A stretch of 64,000 nt of DNA, from positions 62,001 to 126,000 of the forward strand of contig NZ_JTJC03000004.1 in assembly GCF_000817735.3 (NCBI RefSeq). The letters run 5' to 3'. The translations under genes and the position numbers were made by a program. Origin of the DNA: Scytonema millei VB511283. Its GTDB lineage: Bacteria > Cyanobacteriota > Cyanobacteriia > Cyanobacteriales > Chroococcidiopsidaceae. Shown here in pieces: positions 36,535-48,546 of this stretch; within the stretch, counting starts at the first letter, position 1, and each line of letters starts with the position of its first letter. The notes under the pieces were generated by a model. The model saw nothing but the letters and a program-made list of their open reading frames with translations, did no database searches and had not been told where the DNA came from.

Positions 36535-37527
36535 ATGCAACAAATATTGAGTCAGCCTTACCTCAAACAAGTTACCGATCTCCTGAAATTAGAAGCGGAG
36601 GCGATCGCGCGTGTGGCGCATCGGCTTCAGTCGGAACAGGTCGAACAAGCAGTACAGCTATTGGCTAATTGTCAAGGCAAAGTCGTGGCGATCGGTGTTG
36701 GCAAGTCAGGAATTGTGGCACGAAAAATTGCAGCTACTCTCACTAGCACGGGGATACTAGCAGTTTACTTGCACCCGTCTGATGCTCTGCATGGAGATAT
36801 CGGAATTGTTTCTGCTGGGGATGTCGCTGTAATTCTCAGTAACAGTGGAGAAACAGATGAAATCTTAGGCATACTACCATATCTTAAATATCGACAGATC
36901 CCTTTCATTGCCTTGGTTGGCAATCTCAAGTCAACCCTCGCGCGTAGTGCCGATGTTGCATTGGATACATCTGTTGACAAAGAGGCTTGTCCCTTCAACT
37001 TAGCACCGACAACGAGTACTACAGTTTCCTTGGCACTTGGGGATGCATTGGCAATGACACTGATCCAAGTTAAGGGTTTCACTTCACAAGATTTTGCTTT
37101 CAATCATCCCGCAGGACGCTTAGGCAAACGTCTAACTTTAAGAGTTTGCGATCTGATGCATGGTGGTTCGGACAATCCCAAAGTTGTACCACAAGCATCT
37201 TGGTTTGAAGTACTGCGTGCGATTAGTGAAGGTGGTCTTGGCGCGGTGAACGTCGTTGATGATACAGGATATCTAGTCGGCATTATCACGGATGGAGACT
37301 TACGGCGTTGGTTGCAAAAGGTCAGCCTAACTAATATAGAAACCTTAAGCGCAGGCACGATGATGACAAGCAATCCAACGGTAGTTTTTCCCGATCTCCT
37401 TGCTTATGATGCACTGCAACTAATGGAAAATCGACCTCACCAGCTTTCCGTGTTGCCAGTGGTCGATCGAGAACAGCAATGCCTTGGTCTGCTGAGGCTA
37501 CATGATATTGTGCGTAACGGTCTCTAA
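36535..37527 (+). CDS. kdsD: arabinose 5-phosphate isomerase (SIS plus CBS pair)
   Basis: A 330-residue protein of the KpsF/GutQ/KdsD family: SIS domain with GVGKSGIVARKIAATLTSTG, HPSDALHGDIG, SNSGETDEIL and EACPFNLAPTTSTT, then two CBS domains (VCDLMHGG and ITDGDLRRWLQ). It converts ribulose 5-phosphate to arabinose 5-phosphate, the first step of Kdo synthesis. kdsB follows by 36 bp. The presence of kdsA, kdsB and kdsC nearby makes the Kdo role firm rather than sugar-alcohol metabolism. Confidence 0.93.
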   Translation: MQQILSQPYLKQVTDLLKLEAEAIARVAHRLQSEQVEQAVQLLANCQGKVVAIGVGKSGIVARKIAATLTSTGILAVYLHPSDALHGDIGIVSAGDVAVILSNSGETDEILGILPYLKYRQIPFIALVGNLKSTLARSADVALDTSVDKEACPFNLAPTTSTTVSLALGDALAMTLIQVKGFTSQDFAFNHPAGRLGKRLTLRVCDLMHGGSDNPKVVPQASWFEVLRAISEGGLGAVNVVDDTGYLVGIITDGDLRRWLQKVSLTNIETLSAGTMMTSNPTVVFPDLLAYDALQLMENRPHQLSVLPVVDREQQCLGLLRLHDIVRNGL

Positions 37528-37563
37528 AAACTGCTTGATGTTTCGCTTCTGGGAATAGTTGAA

Positions 37564-38340
37564 ATGAAAATTTTGGCAGTGATTCCAGCTCGTTACAACT
37601 CACAGCGCTTTCCTGGCAAACCCTTGGTAAAGATTGGCGATCGCCCTATGGTGCAATGGGTTTATGAAGCGGCAGTCAGTTGTCCTTCATTTAGTCAAGT
37701 TGTGGTAGCTACGGATAATGCAGATATAGCAGAGTGCGTGTGGAGTTTTGGGGGTGTTGTGGAGATGACTCGTACTGACCATGCTACAGGGACAGACCGA
37801 GTCGCGGAGGTAGCGGAACGTTATCCCGAGATGACTGCGATCGCTAACGTTCAGGGCGACCAACCGTTTGTCACTCCGCAAATGCTAACACAGCTAGTCA
37901 AACCTTATTTGCGCGGTAACTCGCCAGACATGACCACTCTAGCTTGTCCTCTAGCAGAGAAAGACTACGGCGATCCTAACGCAGTTAAGGTACTATGCGA
38001 TCGGCGCGATCGCGCTCTTTATTTCTCTCGTGCGCCAATTCCTTACTATCGCAACCATACACCAGCACCTGTCTTTCATCATTTGGGACTCTATGCTTTC
38101 AGGCGTGATTTTTTAGCAAAGTATAGCAAGTTAGCGCCTACACCACTAGAAGATTGTGAAGGGTTAGAGCAACTACGTGTTTTAGAGCATGGTTATCAAA
38201 TAACTGTCTGCCACACTCAAACATCTACAACTGAAATCAATACGCCAGAGGATCTGTTACAGGTTCAGGTATTGCTAGCTAAAAAAGCCATTCCAGTTCA
38301 GACTGATGCAATCAAAGCCAGAATTTTAGAGGCTGAATAA
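37564..38340 (+). CDS. kdsB: 3-deoxy-manno-octulosonate (Kdo) cytidylyltransferase
   Basis: A 258-residue protein with the family start MKILAVIPARYNSQRFPGKP, VATDNADIAE, MTRTDHATGTDRVAEVAE and NVQGDQPF. It activates Kdo with CTP to give CMP-Kdo in the cytoplasm. The next gene begins immediately after its stop (TAA then ATG), so the two are surely co-transcribed. Length and motifs are normal. Confidence 0.95.
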   Translation: MKILAVIPARYNSQRFPGKPLVKIGDRPMVQWVYEAAVSCPSFSQVVVATDNADIAECVWSFGGVVEMTRTDHATGTDRVAEVAERYPEMTAIANVQGDQPFVTPQMLTQLVKPYLRGNSPDMTTLACPLAEKDYGDPNAVKVLCDRRDRALYFSRAPIPYYRNHTPAPVFHHLGLYAFRRDFLAKYSKLAPTPLEDCEGLEQLRVLEHGYQITVCHTQTSTTEINTPEDLLQVQVLLAKKAIPVQTDAIKARILEAE

Positions 38341-39930
38341 ATGAGTTCTAGTAAAACAATTAAAGTTCTGACACTGTCAAAGTACTATCCTCGTGACAAT
38401 GGTTTTATCCCTGAGAACCAAAGCAACATTTATGCTTGCATGGACCCGCCTGTTGAAGCTGTTGAAGCAGGGAAGGCGATCGCTTTACCTCATGGTAAGT
38501 TTAAGATCGATCTCATTCTAAAACAGTTGCCTTCTGGGTGGTGTCCCGATCTAGTTTCCATCAGTTCGACTTTAATGCTGGTACAGAATCCACCGATCCC
38601 TGTGGGAATTCCCAGCTTAACGTGTCCATCAGTGATGAAGCTAATTGACAGCCATCATATGCCTCGCCCAATTCAAAACTTGATTGAGTATGCTAAGTTG
38701 GTGGGCTGTCAATATCATTGGACGGGCTATACTCGCCATCACATTCATTTTTTTGTTGAAGCTGGTTTACCGAATGTATTTTGGATGCCAGGAGCGATCT
38801 CAATTCCTCCCTACGTACCAGAACCAGTAACAGACAAAACTTACGATGTAATCTTTCGAGGTGCTGTCGATAGTAACCACTATCATCGTCGTGAGTTCTT
38901 AAAGTTTTTACAGGAAGCCGAAATAAATGTAGATTTTAGTGGAAGTCCTTATGCAGAATGTTTGGATATATACGTTCAGTCCAAAATCGTGCTGAATTGT
39001 AGCTTAAATGGAGATCTGAATCGACGGGTTTATGAAATACTTATGGTAGGAGGTTTTTTACTAACCGATCGCCTCGCTCTACAGTCTGGTCTTCCTTTGC
39101 TGTTTCAAGAAGGAGTACATTTAGAGTGTTACGGCTCTAAGCAAGAACTACTCGATAAGATAAAATACTACCTCAACCATCCCGATGCAGCAGCAGAAAT
39201 TGCTCGAAAAGGGCATGAATTATTCATGGCAAAATATCATCCTGAAATTCTTGTCGATCGGTTTAATCAGATCGTTTTCAATGGAGAAAATATTCCACCA
39301 ATTTTCTCGGCTCAAGATGATGTCAGAGTCACTAGTATCGCGAGTAGAAATATTAATGAAACCGCTTTTTATTCAAGATTAAAAATTTACGAGCTGCTAC
39401 AGGAACTCCACAGATTAAATTTTGAAATCGATCTGCTTTATTATCAAAGTAAAAATGAACTGTTGGTTGCAGATTTATCCGACTTACCCAAATTTCAGAT
39501 TACATTGGTCAATTCACCAGAAGAGCTTGCTAATACCACAAAAGACTTTGAAGTAATAATAATAGATCTACCTAAAGAAGTATCACATATAGAGCCTTTG
39601 ATCGAGCAGCTCAATCCATGTATATTGGGCTGTAGTTTATTTCTAGTTTTAGGTAATTCTTCGAGTGCAAAACAAAAGAAATTGAATTTCTTGCTCAAAT
39701 CCAAAGGATTAGTACCTACTCAATTCGTTGAAAGAGAAACTAGCACTTACCTGGCTTATCAACGGCAGTCTGAAGAGACTAAAACTTTATCCCGAACGAA
39801 AAAGCTGAATTTAGAGTTGTTTTGCTATTCTGATATAGAAGACTATAATAATCCTTTGAATAATAGATCCAGTAGTATAAAGCAAGTAGTTAAAAATTTA
39901 GTGCGTACAATTAGTTTGAGAAACTTTTAA
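38341..39930 (+). CDS. CgeB-like glycosyltransferase
   Basis: A 529-residue protein. The N-terminal half resembles GT-B acceptor domains (KVLTLSKYYPRDNGFIPENQ, SLTCPSVMKLIDSHH). The donor half has VIFRGAVDSNHYHRREFL, SKIVLNCSLNGDLNRRVYEI and VGGFLLTDRLALQSGLPLLF, as in CgeB/glycosyltransferase-family-1 proteins. Residues about 330-530 form an extra region with a nucleotide-binding-like pattern that I cannot place. It starts directly at the stop of kdsB, so its action is probably linked to Kdo use. Confidence 0.8.
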   Translation: MSSSKTIKVLTLSKYYPRDNGFIPENQSNIYACMDPPVEAVEAGKAIALPHGKFKIDLILKQLPSGWCPDLVSISSTLMLVQNPPIPVGIPSLTCPSVMKLIDSHHMPRPIQNLIEYAKLVGCQYHWTGYTRHHIHFFVEAGLPNVFWMPGAISIPPYVPEPVTDKTYDVIFRGAVDSNHYHRREFLKFLQEAEINVDFSGSPYAECLDIYVQSKIVLNCSLNGDLNRRVYEILMVGGFLLTDRLALQSGLPLLFQEGVHLECYGSKQELLDKIKYYLNHPDAAAEIARKGHELFMAKYHPEILVDRFNQIVFNGENIPPIFSAQDDVRVTSIASRNINETAFYSRLKIYELLQELHRLNFEIDLLYYQSKNELLVADLSDLPKFQITLVNSPEELANTTKDFEVIIIDLPKEVSHIEPLIEQLNPCILGCSLFLVLGNSSSAKQKKLNFLLKSKGLVPTQFVERETSTYLAYQRQSEETKTLSRTKKLNLELFCYSDIEDYNNPLNNRSSSIKQVVKNLVRTISLRNF

Positions 39931-39994
39931 ATGAATTAACTACATATACGTACGCGATCGCTAATAAAATAAATATTAAACTAAGGCTAATGCA

Positions 39995-40966
39995 ATGACT
40001 TCTTCAGACACAGAATCTATTGTAGTTGTATGTGCTGCTGATAACAATTATGTAATTCCTTTATCTGTGACATTCAAATCTATACTTGCAAATCTTAAAA
40101 ATTCACAAAGAGTAAGTTGTTTTGTAATTGATGGTGGTATTGAAGCAGTTAACAAACAGAAAATCTTAAAGTCGCTGGACTCACAACAAATTATTATTGA
40201 ATGGTTGCAGCCTACTGACGCTATTCTCAGTAAAGTGAAAGTTTCAGGTCATGTTACAGTTGCAACATACTATCGGTTACTTATTCCCGATCTATTACCG
40301 CAGCAAATCAAGAAGGTAATTTATTTAGACTGTGACTTAGTTGTCAACGAAGATTTACAAAAATTATGGACTATAGATATTGATAATAGCTATCTACTAG
40401 CAGTTCAAGATATGGGAATACGTGAAGTATCAAATCCTCGCGGTGGACTTCATAACTATAAAGAATTAGGAATTCCTCCTCATTCTAAGTATTTAAACGC
40501 TGGAGTGATGGTATTTAACTTGGAAAAGTGGCGAGCAGAAAATATCAGCACCCAAGCCATTGAGTATCTTGAGCAGAATAAAGAACATGTTTTAAACTGG
40601 GATCAAGACGGAGTAAATGCAGTTCTTGCAGGTAAATGGAGAGAACTCGATCCACGGTGGAATCAAACTCCTAGCGTGTATAAATATCGGTCGTGGAAAG
40701 ACAGTCCTTTTACTGAAGAGATGTATAAATCTGTGATTCAACAGCCTTACATTGTTCATTTTGCAACCGCTATCAAGCCTTGGCATTACTACTGCGAACA
40801 TCCAGCGAAAGATTTGTTCTTTCAGTATCTCGATCTAACATCTTGGTCGGGTTGGCGACCTAAAAAACCATTGAAATACATAATAAGGTTAGGCTTACGA
40901 CGATTTAGAGAAAATATAAAATCTCTGCTCAAGAGCTTTGCATGGCATCTATCTCTTTCACGGTAA
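39995..40966 (+). CDS. glycosyltransferase family 8
   Basis: A 323-residue GT8 enzyme: SIVVVCAADNNYVIPLSVTF, TVATYYRLLIPDLLPQQIKK, VIYLDCDLVVNEDLQKLW with the DxD site, and YLNAGVMVFNLEKWR. The late HFATAIKPWHYYCEHPAKD gives the third metal ligand His and the sugar-binding region. It is a normal member of the family that includes LPS glucosyl and galactosyl transferases. AAGG precedes the ATG. Confidence 0.9.
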   Translation: MTSSDTESIVVVCAADNNYVIPLSVTFKSILANLKNSQRVSCFVIDGGIEAVNKQKILKSLDSQQIIIEWLQPTDAILSKVKVSGHVTVATYYRLLIPDLLPQQIKKVIYLDCDLVVNEDLQKLWTIDIDNSYLLAVQDMGIREVSNPRGGLHNYKELGIPPHSKYLNAGVMVFNLEKWRAENISTQAIEYLEQNKEHVLNWDQDGVNAVLAGKWRELDPRWNQTPSVYKYRSWKDSPFTEEMYKSVIQQPYIVHFATAIKPWHYYCEHPAKDLFFQYLDLTSWSGWRPKKPLKYIIRLGLRRFRENIKSLLKSFAWHLSLSR

Positions 40967-42682
<1,716 letters not shown>

Positions 42683-42687
42683 AGAAG

Positions 42688-43899
42688 ATGGATACTCCAA
42701 CAAAGCTAAAGCGACTTGTGGCTTGCCAGGGTAGCATTCAACTCATCACGGCTATATCAGCGCTGACTTGCCGAGAGAAAGAGCAACAAGATACGAACGT
42801 TGAATATGATAACTACTTAGTGATTTACGACCTTAGAACTCCTGAAAATCAGAGTAATACATTTGCTAATTTCATCAAAAAGATGGCAGAAGAAGTCTGT
42901 ACTTGGCGGGAAATTGTGTATATCCAGCCCGAGCAAATGCAGGCACTCCAGGCAAAGCTAAATCTTGTGAGACTAAATCTTGCAAATATTCAGCAAGTTT
43001 TCTCTTTAGTTCACAAATTAACTGGTATTTCATCAGCAGATGAAATTTATCTAAGTAAAAACTACGATATCTGGGATCGACTTTTGCTAAATGTTTATGA
43101 ATCGGCTAAAAAAATCTGCTACGGAGATAGTATTGGATTGTATCTTTCAGCTTCTTCTACTGTCCTTCAAGTTGAGCCGAGAAGTTTAACTTATAAATTA
43201 AAGCGATTATTAAAATCATTTATATTTACCAAGAATTCGCTCGACGAAATAAATTTTGATGTCGGTTATTTCACAATATCTCATTTTAATACTTTGAGCG
43301 AGCCTCCTCCTATGGAAGTGGTTACGGTAAACAAAGCAGTTACACTTAATATTTTCCAAAGATTAAGAGGAGTTGTCGGAAAGGTCGTAGACTCAGACTA
43401 CATGAATAACCTACGTACAAAGCTTGCAAACAACTCTGTATCCATTTTGCTGACCTCAAATTTTTCTGAGGCAAGTAGAATGTCTGAGGAAAATGAAATT
43501 AATGCATATCAAAAGTTTCTTAAAATTCATAAACGAGAAGATAATACAGTCTTGATAATTAAGCCACATCCAAGAGATAGCGCACTTAAAATAGAAAAAT
43601 TACAATATAGCCTAAATGGACTCTTTTCAGAAGTGATAGTAATTTCTGAGCTAAGTTGGTTTTTTCTCCCTTTTGAAATCTTTTTAATGGAAGTATTTTT
43701 GGATCGAAACTTAGTACCTCATTGTGATATAAAAATATTTGCATTTAGTTCTGCTTGTTTATCTTTAAAATTTCTTTTTAATCTTCCTTGCATTATCGGT
43801 TTTGGTAGTGATATTACACATCAATCATTTTATGAAGAACAAGTCAATAAAAGAATACAGCATGAATTAGAGCTTAATTTTTTACTTCAACAGATATAG
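42688..43899 (+). CDS. polysialyltransferase/GT52-like glycosyltransferase, possible CMP-Kdo user
   Basis: The chosen start is ATG 42688; the open frame extends to TTG 42673. The 403-residue protein begins RLVACQGSIQLITAISAL, and its C-terminal half has LLTSNFSEA and TVLIIKPHPRDSAL. The KPHPR motif after a hydrophobic strand is the HP motif of bacterial GT38/GT52 polysialyl- and sialyltransferase-like enzymes, which use CMP-activated sugars. No sialic acid synthesis genes are near, whereas CMP-Kdo synthesis is complete. I infer that it transfers Kdo. The family call is moderate, and the donor is inference. Confidence 0.65.
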   Translation: MDTPTKLKRLVACQGSIQLITAISALTCREKEQQDTNVEYDNYLVIYDLRTPENQSNTFANFIKKMAEEVCTWREIVYIQPEQMQALQAKLNLVRLNLANIQQVFSLVHKLTGISSADEIYLSKNYDIWDRLLLNVYESAKKICYGDSIGLYLSASSTVLQVEPRSLTYKLKRLLKSFIFTKNSLDEINFDVGYFTISHFNTLSEPPPMEVVTVNKAVTLNIFQRLRGVVGKVVDSDYMNNLRTKLANNSVSILLTSNFSEASRMSEENEINAYQKFLKIHKREDNTVLIIKPHPRDSALKIEKLQYSLNGLFSEVIVISELSWFFLPFEIFLMEVFLDRNLVPHCDIKIFAFSSACLSLKFLFNLPCIIGFGSDITHQSFYEEQVNKRIQHELELNFLLQQI

Positions 43900-43979
43900 G
43901 GCGATCGCCCCATGAAATTTAAGATTAGTCATGCAATCTATTGTATTCTTTAAGACTTCTTCTATCATTCTAAAACACT

Positions 43980-45131
43980 ATGGAAATAAGCAAAAGAATT
44001 AACTCGACACAAGCAAGTGGTAGAAGCGAACAATTGAATTACTTTCGATACGCTTTAATTTTATACTGCTTGATAGTTCTATTTGTAATTCCATTTAGAT
44101 CTTTTTTTCCACATGCCAAACTATTTTTACCAATAATTGCTTTTGTTTTAATTTTACAACTTATTGTTTATAAGACTAAAATAAAGCTTATAGACACTAT
44201 AATTGTGTGTTTGATTTTAATAGCTTCTTCATTACCAGTGTCATCTTTAGTTTTGTTTAGATACACGCTACCTATATGCTTTATTCTTATTGGTTTTAAT
44301 GATAATAAACCTACATTACTTAAAAGAAACTATCTTACTATATTATATTGGATTTGTTTGCCTTCAATTCTTTATCAACTAGTTGTATATAGAAACCAGT
44401 TTTTTGATGGTGTAGCGAGGATTACTTTAAGTGTTGGAGACCACAACATATCGGGATTATTTATGTTGTTATTCTTCTTCTTTTGCTACAAAAATAAATT
44501 TAGAATTGGTATAGTTTTATCGCTTCTTTGTATAGGTCTTTTCCTGAGTCGAAACTATTTTATTAGTATATGCGTCTTTTATTTGATTTTGTTGTTTGAA
44601 GTTCCATTCTCAAAAATAATCAGCAAAATTCACTTTGCTTATATTTTTATAGCTGTTAACTTTTTAGTAATCTTACTCAGCTATTATTGGATTACAAACG
44701 TAGAGACTTCCAGTTTATTATACGATAGTGGCGCTAGTCGTCTATTTTCTTTTAATTCTTTTAATGATAGTTCTAATTTAGACAGATTTGAAGCAAACGT
44801 TTTTCTAATTCAATCTTATTTAAACAATCCAGTACTAGCTCTCCAGGGTTATAGAGATACTTACATAAGCGTGTTTCAACCACTTCGTTTATTAATACAT
44901 CAATCGTTTCTTGAAGTTTTTGCCTATACTGGGGTTCCCTTTAGTTGCTTGTATTTTTTCGGTTTTGTAAGAGTCGTTATGCGGTTTTATCATAAAGATA
45001 ATTTTAAATATATTTATTCATATTTAACTTTTACTTTATTTTTACATAGCTCTTTACAAGGAGCAACACTCACGCTTTTTATCTTGATTTTAAGTTTACC
45101 TTCAAAAAGTAAGAGATTACACCCATATTAA
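43980..45131 (+). CDS. Wzy / O-antigen-ligase-like polymerase
   Basis: A 383-residue integral membrane protein with about ten hydrophobic helices, low in charge and rich in Phe/Ile/Leu/Tyr. A large loop between late helices (residues about 240-295, SSLLYDSGASRLFSFNSFND and an Arg-rich stretch) is where Wzy and WaaL proteins hold their catalytic Arg and His residues. Such proteins polymerise or ligate lipid-linked repeat units on the periplasmic side. Sequence similarity in this group is always low, so polymerase and ligase cannot be told apart. Confidence 0.75.
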   Translation: MEISKRINSTQASGRSEQLNYFRYALILYCLIVLFVIPFRSFFPHAKLFLPIIAFVLILQLIVYKTKIKLIDTIIVCLILIASSLPVSSLVLFRYTLPICFILIGFNDNKPTLLKRNYLTILYWICLPSILYQLVVYRNQFFDGVARITLSVGDHNISGLFMLLFFFFCYKNKFRIGIVLSLLCIGLFLSRNYFISICVFYLILLFEVPFSKIISKIHFAYIFIAVNFLVILLSYYWITNVETSSLLYDSGASRLFSFNSFNDSSNLDRFEANVFLIQSYLNNPVLALQGYRDTYISVFQPLRLLIHQSFLEVFAYTGVPFSCLYFFGFVRVVMRFYHKDNFKYIYSYLTFTLFLHSSLQGATLTLFILILSLPSKSKRLHPY

Positions 45132-45207
45132 AAATCTAAAATTTATTAATGAAATCGAGCTATTTGCATATATGCTTCAAGTTTAGCTATCTCAACATAG
45201 CACTTTT

Positions 45208-46056
45208 ATGAAAATATCTATTGTTACTCCGGTTTTCAATTCTGTAACAACAATTGAAAAAACGATACTGAGTGTGATTTCTCAAAAAAGAAACTTTCCC
45301 TTAGAATATATTGTAATTGATGGTGGTTCGACTGATGGTACTATTCAAGTCATAAACAAGTATGCAGACCAGATAAATTTGTTTATTTCAGAACCAGATC
45401 GTGGTCCTTATGATGCCATGAATAAGGGAATAAACCATTCAACAGGTGATGTTATAGGCATAATTAACTCTGATGATTGGTATCACGATAATGCGATCGC
45501 AACGGTCGAGCAAGAATTTTATCGAAATCACGACATTTCCGTTCTCTATTCACCTATAACAAATTACTATAAAGGAGAATATGTTGCTACTTTCGTTCCT
45601 GGCGATCTAGATAAACTTTTACTTAGATTTACGCTCAACCATCCATCTTGCTTTATTACAAAGTCAGCATATAACCTAGTAGGTTTATATAACTTAGAAT
45701 ATTCGATCGCAGCAGATTACGATCTGATTCTTCGCTTATTTGTATCTGGCGTAAATTTTCATTACGTAAGTACGCCACTTGCCTCTTATTCATTAAGTGG
45801 AATGAGTTCTTCTGCCAAACCCTTTGATAGAATTAAATTAATTCGGGAGTGCTGGAAGATTAGCTGTAGCCATTCTAGCCAATTATCTAGGGATATGGAG
45901 CTTCAGCGATGGAACGTATATAGAGCCTGGGTTTTCAATGAGTTATTTGCGCTCCCAACTAGGTATTTTCTTAAACCTCCACTAGCTAGAAAGCTGAAAT
46001 CTTTTCTAAGTAGATATCTTGGAAAGCCAGTATCGGATACTTATGGTAAATGGTAG
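45208..46056 (+). CDS. glycosyltransferase family 2
   Basis: A 282-residue GT-A enzyme with ISIVTPVFNSVTTIEKTILS, VIDGGSTDGT, GPYDAMNKGI and IGIINSDDWY, which give the nucleotide site, acceptor loop and metal-binding acidic pair. It is typical of WcaA-like exopolysaccharide transferases. The next gene starts 7 bp after its stop. Confidence 0.92.
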   Translation: MKISIVTPVFNSVTTIEKTILSVISQKRNFPLEYIVIDGGSTDGTIQVINKYADQINLFISEPDRGPYDAMNKGINHSTGDVIGIINSDDWYHDNAIATVEQEFYRNHDISVLYSPITNYYKGEYVATFVPGDLDKLLLRFTLNHPSCFITKSAYNLVGLYNLEYSIAADYDLILRLFVSGVNFHYVSTPLASYSLSGMSSSAKPFDRIKLIRECWKISCSHSSQLSRDMELQRWNVYRAWVFNELFALPTRYFLKPPLARKLKSFLSRYLGKPVSDTYGKW

Positions 46057-46063
46057 TTTTTCT

Positions 46064-47143
46064 ATGTCAAGAATCTTGTTTATCTCTGCCCAGGCTCCCA
46101 CTAACCAATATCCACAAGCTGGACAAAGGATTGCCTTTACACATCTTACAGAATATGCCATTGCTAGTGAAGTCGTTGATGTAGTAGTTATAGCTAATAA
46201 AGGTGAGGTGGACGCTGCCAAAGATTTAGTTGCAAAATTTGGTAGTAACCTCTACACATATCCACTCAATCAGTTCAATAAAATTACTAATTGCTTAACT
46301 CATTATCAAGTTCCCGTGAAGTTTGCTTCTCGTCTTATTAATACAGTTGAGAGAAGCATTCAAAAACTTATCATGACTAATATTTATGATACGATTCATT
46401 TTGAATGTTCTCATGCTGCTATATATTTTGAAGCCATTGAAAAGTATATTAATCCTACTCAAACGAAGACTGTAATTAGCTTAAGAGATGTGTGGACTCA
46501 AGTTTTTTTAAGACAGTCTGTCAGTAATTTTTTCTATGGTATTGAAGTAGCTAGAACTTTCCATTATGAACGGCAATTATACTCCCGTGTCGGTGAGTTA
46601 TGGGTATCATCTACCAAAGATCGCGACCTTTTAACTTCTTTATTTTCTATACCCACTGCAAGGATTACTATCAAGCCTCACCAAGCTAGTTGTTTTGTGT
46701 ATCGAGTGCAGCGTTGTTTAGAAAAGATAGAGAAAAAAAGTCTCTTGTTCTGGGGAGCTATAGGAAGACCAGAGAACGAACAAGCAATTCTTACCTTTGT
46801 CGAGCAGTGTTTTAAGAAGCTGGTTCAACACGATGGAGATTTTAAACTTTACATAGTAGGCTCCAATCCTTCTCAAAAAGTTTTGGCACTTGCTTGTAAA
46901 CAGATTATAGTTACAGGATTTGTTGAAGATCCAACTGAGTTTTTTGAAAAAGCTGAAATTGGAATAGTTCCTCTATCTAAGGGAGGTGGGATTAAACTAA
47001 AAACCCTAGAAATGCTAGAAGCTGGCTTGCCAGTTATTGCTACTGCTGTAGGTGCTGAAGGAATCGTAGATCGGCGGAAAAAATTAGTAGTGAGTGACAA
47101 TTTTGAAGAATGGTTCGATTTGATCCGCATAATGATAAGGTAA
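46064..47143 (+). CDS. glycosyltransferase family 4-like
   Basis: The chosen start is ATG 46064 (SRILFISAQAPTNQYPQAG), after the upstream stop; the open frame begins inside the previous gene at 46019. The 359-residue GT-B protein has LFWGAIGRPENEQAIL in the donor domain and GIVPLSKGGGIKLKTLEM, LEAGLPVIATAVGAEG. This late pattern (loop with GG-G-KLK-LE) is that of GT4 enzymes with a shortened E-x7-E motif. It is the last rightward gene of the locus and is convergent with a TPR gene 18 bp away. Confidence 0.85.
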   Translation: MSRILFISAQAPTNQYPQAGQRIAFTHLTEYAIASEVVDVVVIANKGEVDAAKDLVAKFGSNLYTYPLNQFNKITNCLTHYQVPVKFASRLINTVERSIQKLIMTNIYDTIHFECSHAAIYFEAIEKYINPTQTKTVISLRDVWTQVFLRQSVSNFFYGIEVARTFHYERQLYSRVGELWVSSTKDRDLLTSLFSIPTARITIKPHQASCFVYRVQRCLEKIEKKSLLFWGAIGRPENEQAILTFVEQCFKKLVQHDGDFKLYIVGSNPSQKVLALACKQIIVTGFVEDPTEFFEKAEIGIVPLSKGGGIKLKTLEMLEAGLPVIATAVGAEGIVDRRKKLVVSDNFEEWFDLIRIMIR

Positions 47144-47161
47144 AGCTTTTTTGGCTCCACT

Positions 47162-48436
47162 TTATTTTTCTAAATTGCCTTCTGCTTTTAATAAGGTAGC
47201 AGAGCGATTTGCATTGCTGACAGCAGTTCCTATTTTGTTAGAACGTAGCTTAACTAAATTTCTAATAAAGTTGGCTCGGGCAAAATCGGGAGCAATTTCT
47301 ATAGCGCGATCGCAATCTTTCAACGCTGCTACTAGATAATTTAATGCTAAATTCACTTCAGCTCTTACAACGTAAAAGTGTGGTTCGTCAGGTTCGAGAA
47401 GAATTGCTTTTGTGTAATCAGCCTTTGCTGCTCTCAAGCGATTACTCTGAAAGTAAAGTTCTCCTCTTTCTATATAGGCCAAAACATTTTCTGGATTCTG
47501 TTTAATTACCTGACTCCAATCCGCGATCGCTCCTGAAATATCACCTAGATTTTTTCTAACCCAAGCTCTATCTGCGTAACAGTACATGCATTTACGATCT
47601 CGTGATATCGCTATATTATAATGTTCTAAAGCAGATGATAGTTGTCCGAATTGAGATAGCAACGCTCCGCGTTTATGTTGCAAAAAATGCTCATCAGGAC
47701 ACAACTCGATGGCGCGATTGTATTCAGAAAAAGCTGCGGCTAATTCTCCAAAAGATTCTAAAATCTCTCCGCGATATATATAGGCAGCAACAACGTTTTT
47801 AGGATTAGTCTTATCTAGATGAATTACCGCTGCATAATCATTTAATGCTGCTTGTGTTTGAGCTAATTTTTTGTAAGCATTGCCTCGATTCAAATAAGCA
47901 ATAGCAAAATCAGGGTTAAGTGCGATCGCTTGAGAGAAATCAGCTACCGCAGCACGATAATCTCCAGTTCTCACCCATATGTAGCCTCGATTCAAATAGC
48001 TATCACTGCGATCGGGTGCAATATCAATAGCCGTAGAAAGGTCTTTTAGTGCCGCTCTATAATCATTTAAGTAGCTATAAGCATTTGCTCGATTAACATG
48101 CGCTTGAATTTTATTTGACTCAACCTCGATTGCTTTAGTAAAATCAGCAATAGCAGCTTCAGCATTCTGCTTTTGATCTAGGTAAGTTATGCCTCGGCAA
48201 ATATAAGCTTTATAGTGTTGCGGATCGAGTCTTATGGCTAGATCGTAGTCAGAGATTGCTTTATCTGACATTTTTAAAATACTATAAAGGTTGCCTCGAT
48301 TGTATATAACTTCTACTAAACTCGGGTCGAGCTTAAGAGCTTTGTTAAAATATAAAAGTGCTGTTTTAACATTACCTTCAAATAAGGCATGTAAACCATA
48401 TTGCTTGTACTGCCAAGCTTGAAATTCTTTTACCAT
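47162..48436 (-). CDS. tetratricopeptide repeat protein
   Basis: A 424-residue protein made almost wholly of about 11 TPR units of 34 residues (repeated pattern A-Y-x-NRG-x-A and YS-AI-x-LDP). No signal peptide or catalytic domain is present. TPR proteins serve as docking scaffolds; in exopolysaccharide loci they often assist assembly or export. It is leftward, convergent with the last rightward glycosyltransferase gene. The partner is unknown. Confidence 0.88.
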   Translation of the reverse strand: MVKEFQAWQYKQYGLHALFEGNVKTALLYFNKALKLDPSLVEVIYNRGNLYSILKMSDKAISDYDLAIRLDPQHYKAYICRGITYLDQKQNAEAAIADFTKAIEVESNKIQAHVNRANAYSYLNDYRAALKDLSTAIDIAPDRSDSYLNRGYIWVRTGDYRAAVADFSQAIALNPDFAIAYLNRGNAYKKLAQTQAALNDYAAVIHLDKTNPKNVVAAYIYRGEILESFGELAAAFSEYNRAIELCPDEHFLQHKRGALLSQFGQLSSALEHYNIAISRDRKCMYCYADRAWVRKNLGDISGAIADWSQVIKQNPENVLAYIERGELYFQSNRLRAAKADYTKAILLEPDEPHFYVVRAEVNLALNYLVAALKDCDRAIEIAPDFARANFIRNLVKLRSNKIGTAVSNANRSATLLKAEGNLEK

Positions 48437-48546
48437 AATTGACTTGGATACTTCGACTAAATATGTAAATACTTTGACTCATAGATCGGATTTGTCTTTT
48501 TCTAAGAACAATATATGTATTACATCTGACGGAAATGATAATACTC

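Noticed and set aside
42688-43899. Sialic acid capsule synthesis
   Set aside because: The transferase resembles polysialyltransferases, but there are no neuA, neuB or neuC homologs; the only CMP-sugar made here is CMP-Kdo.
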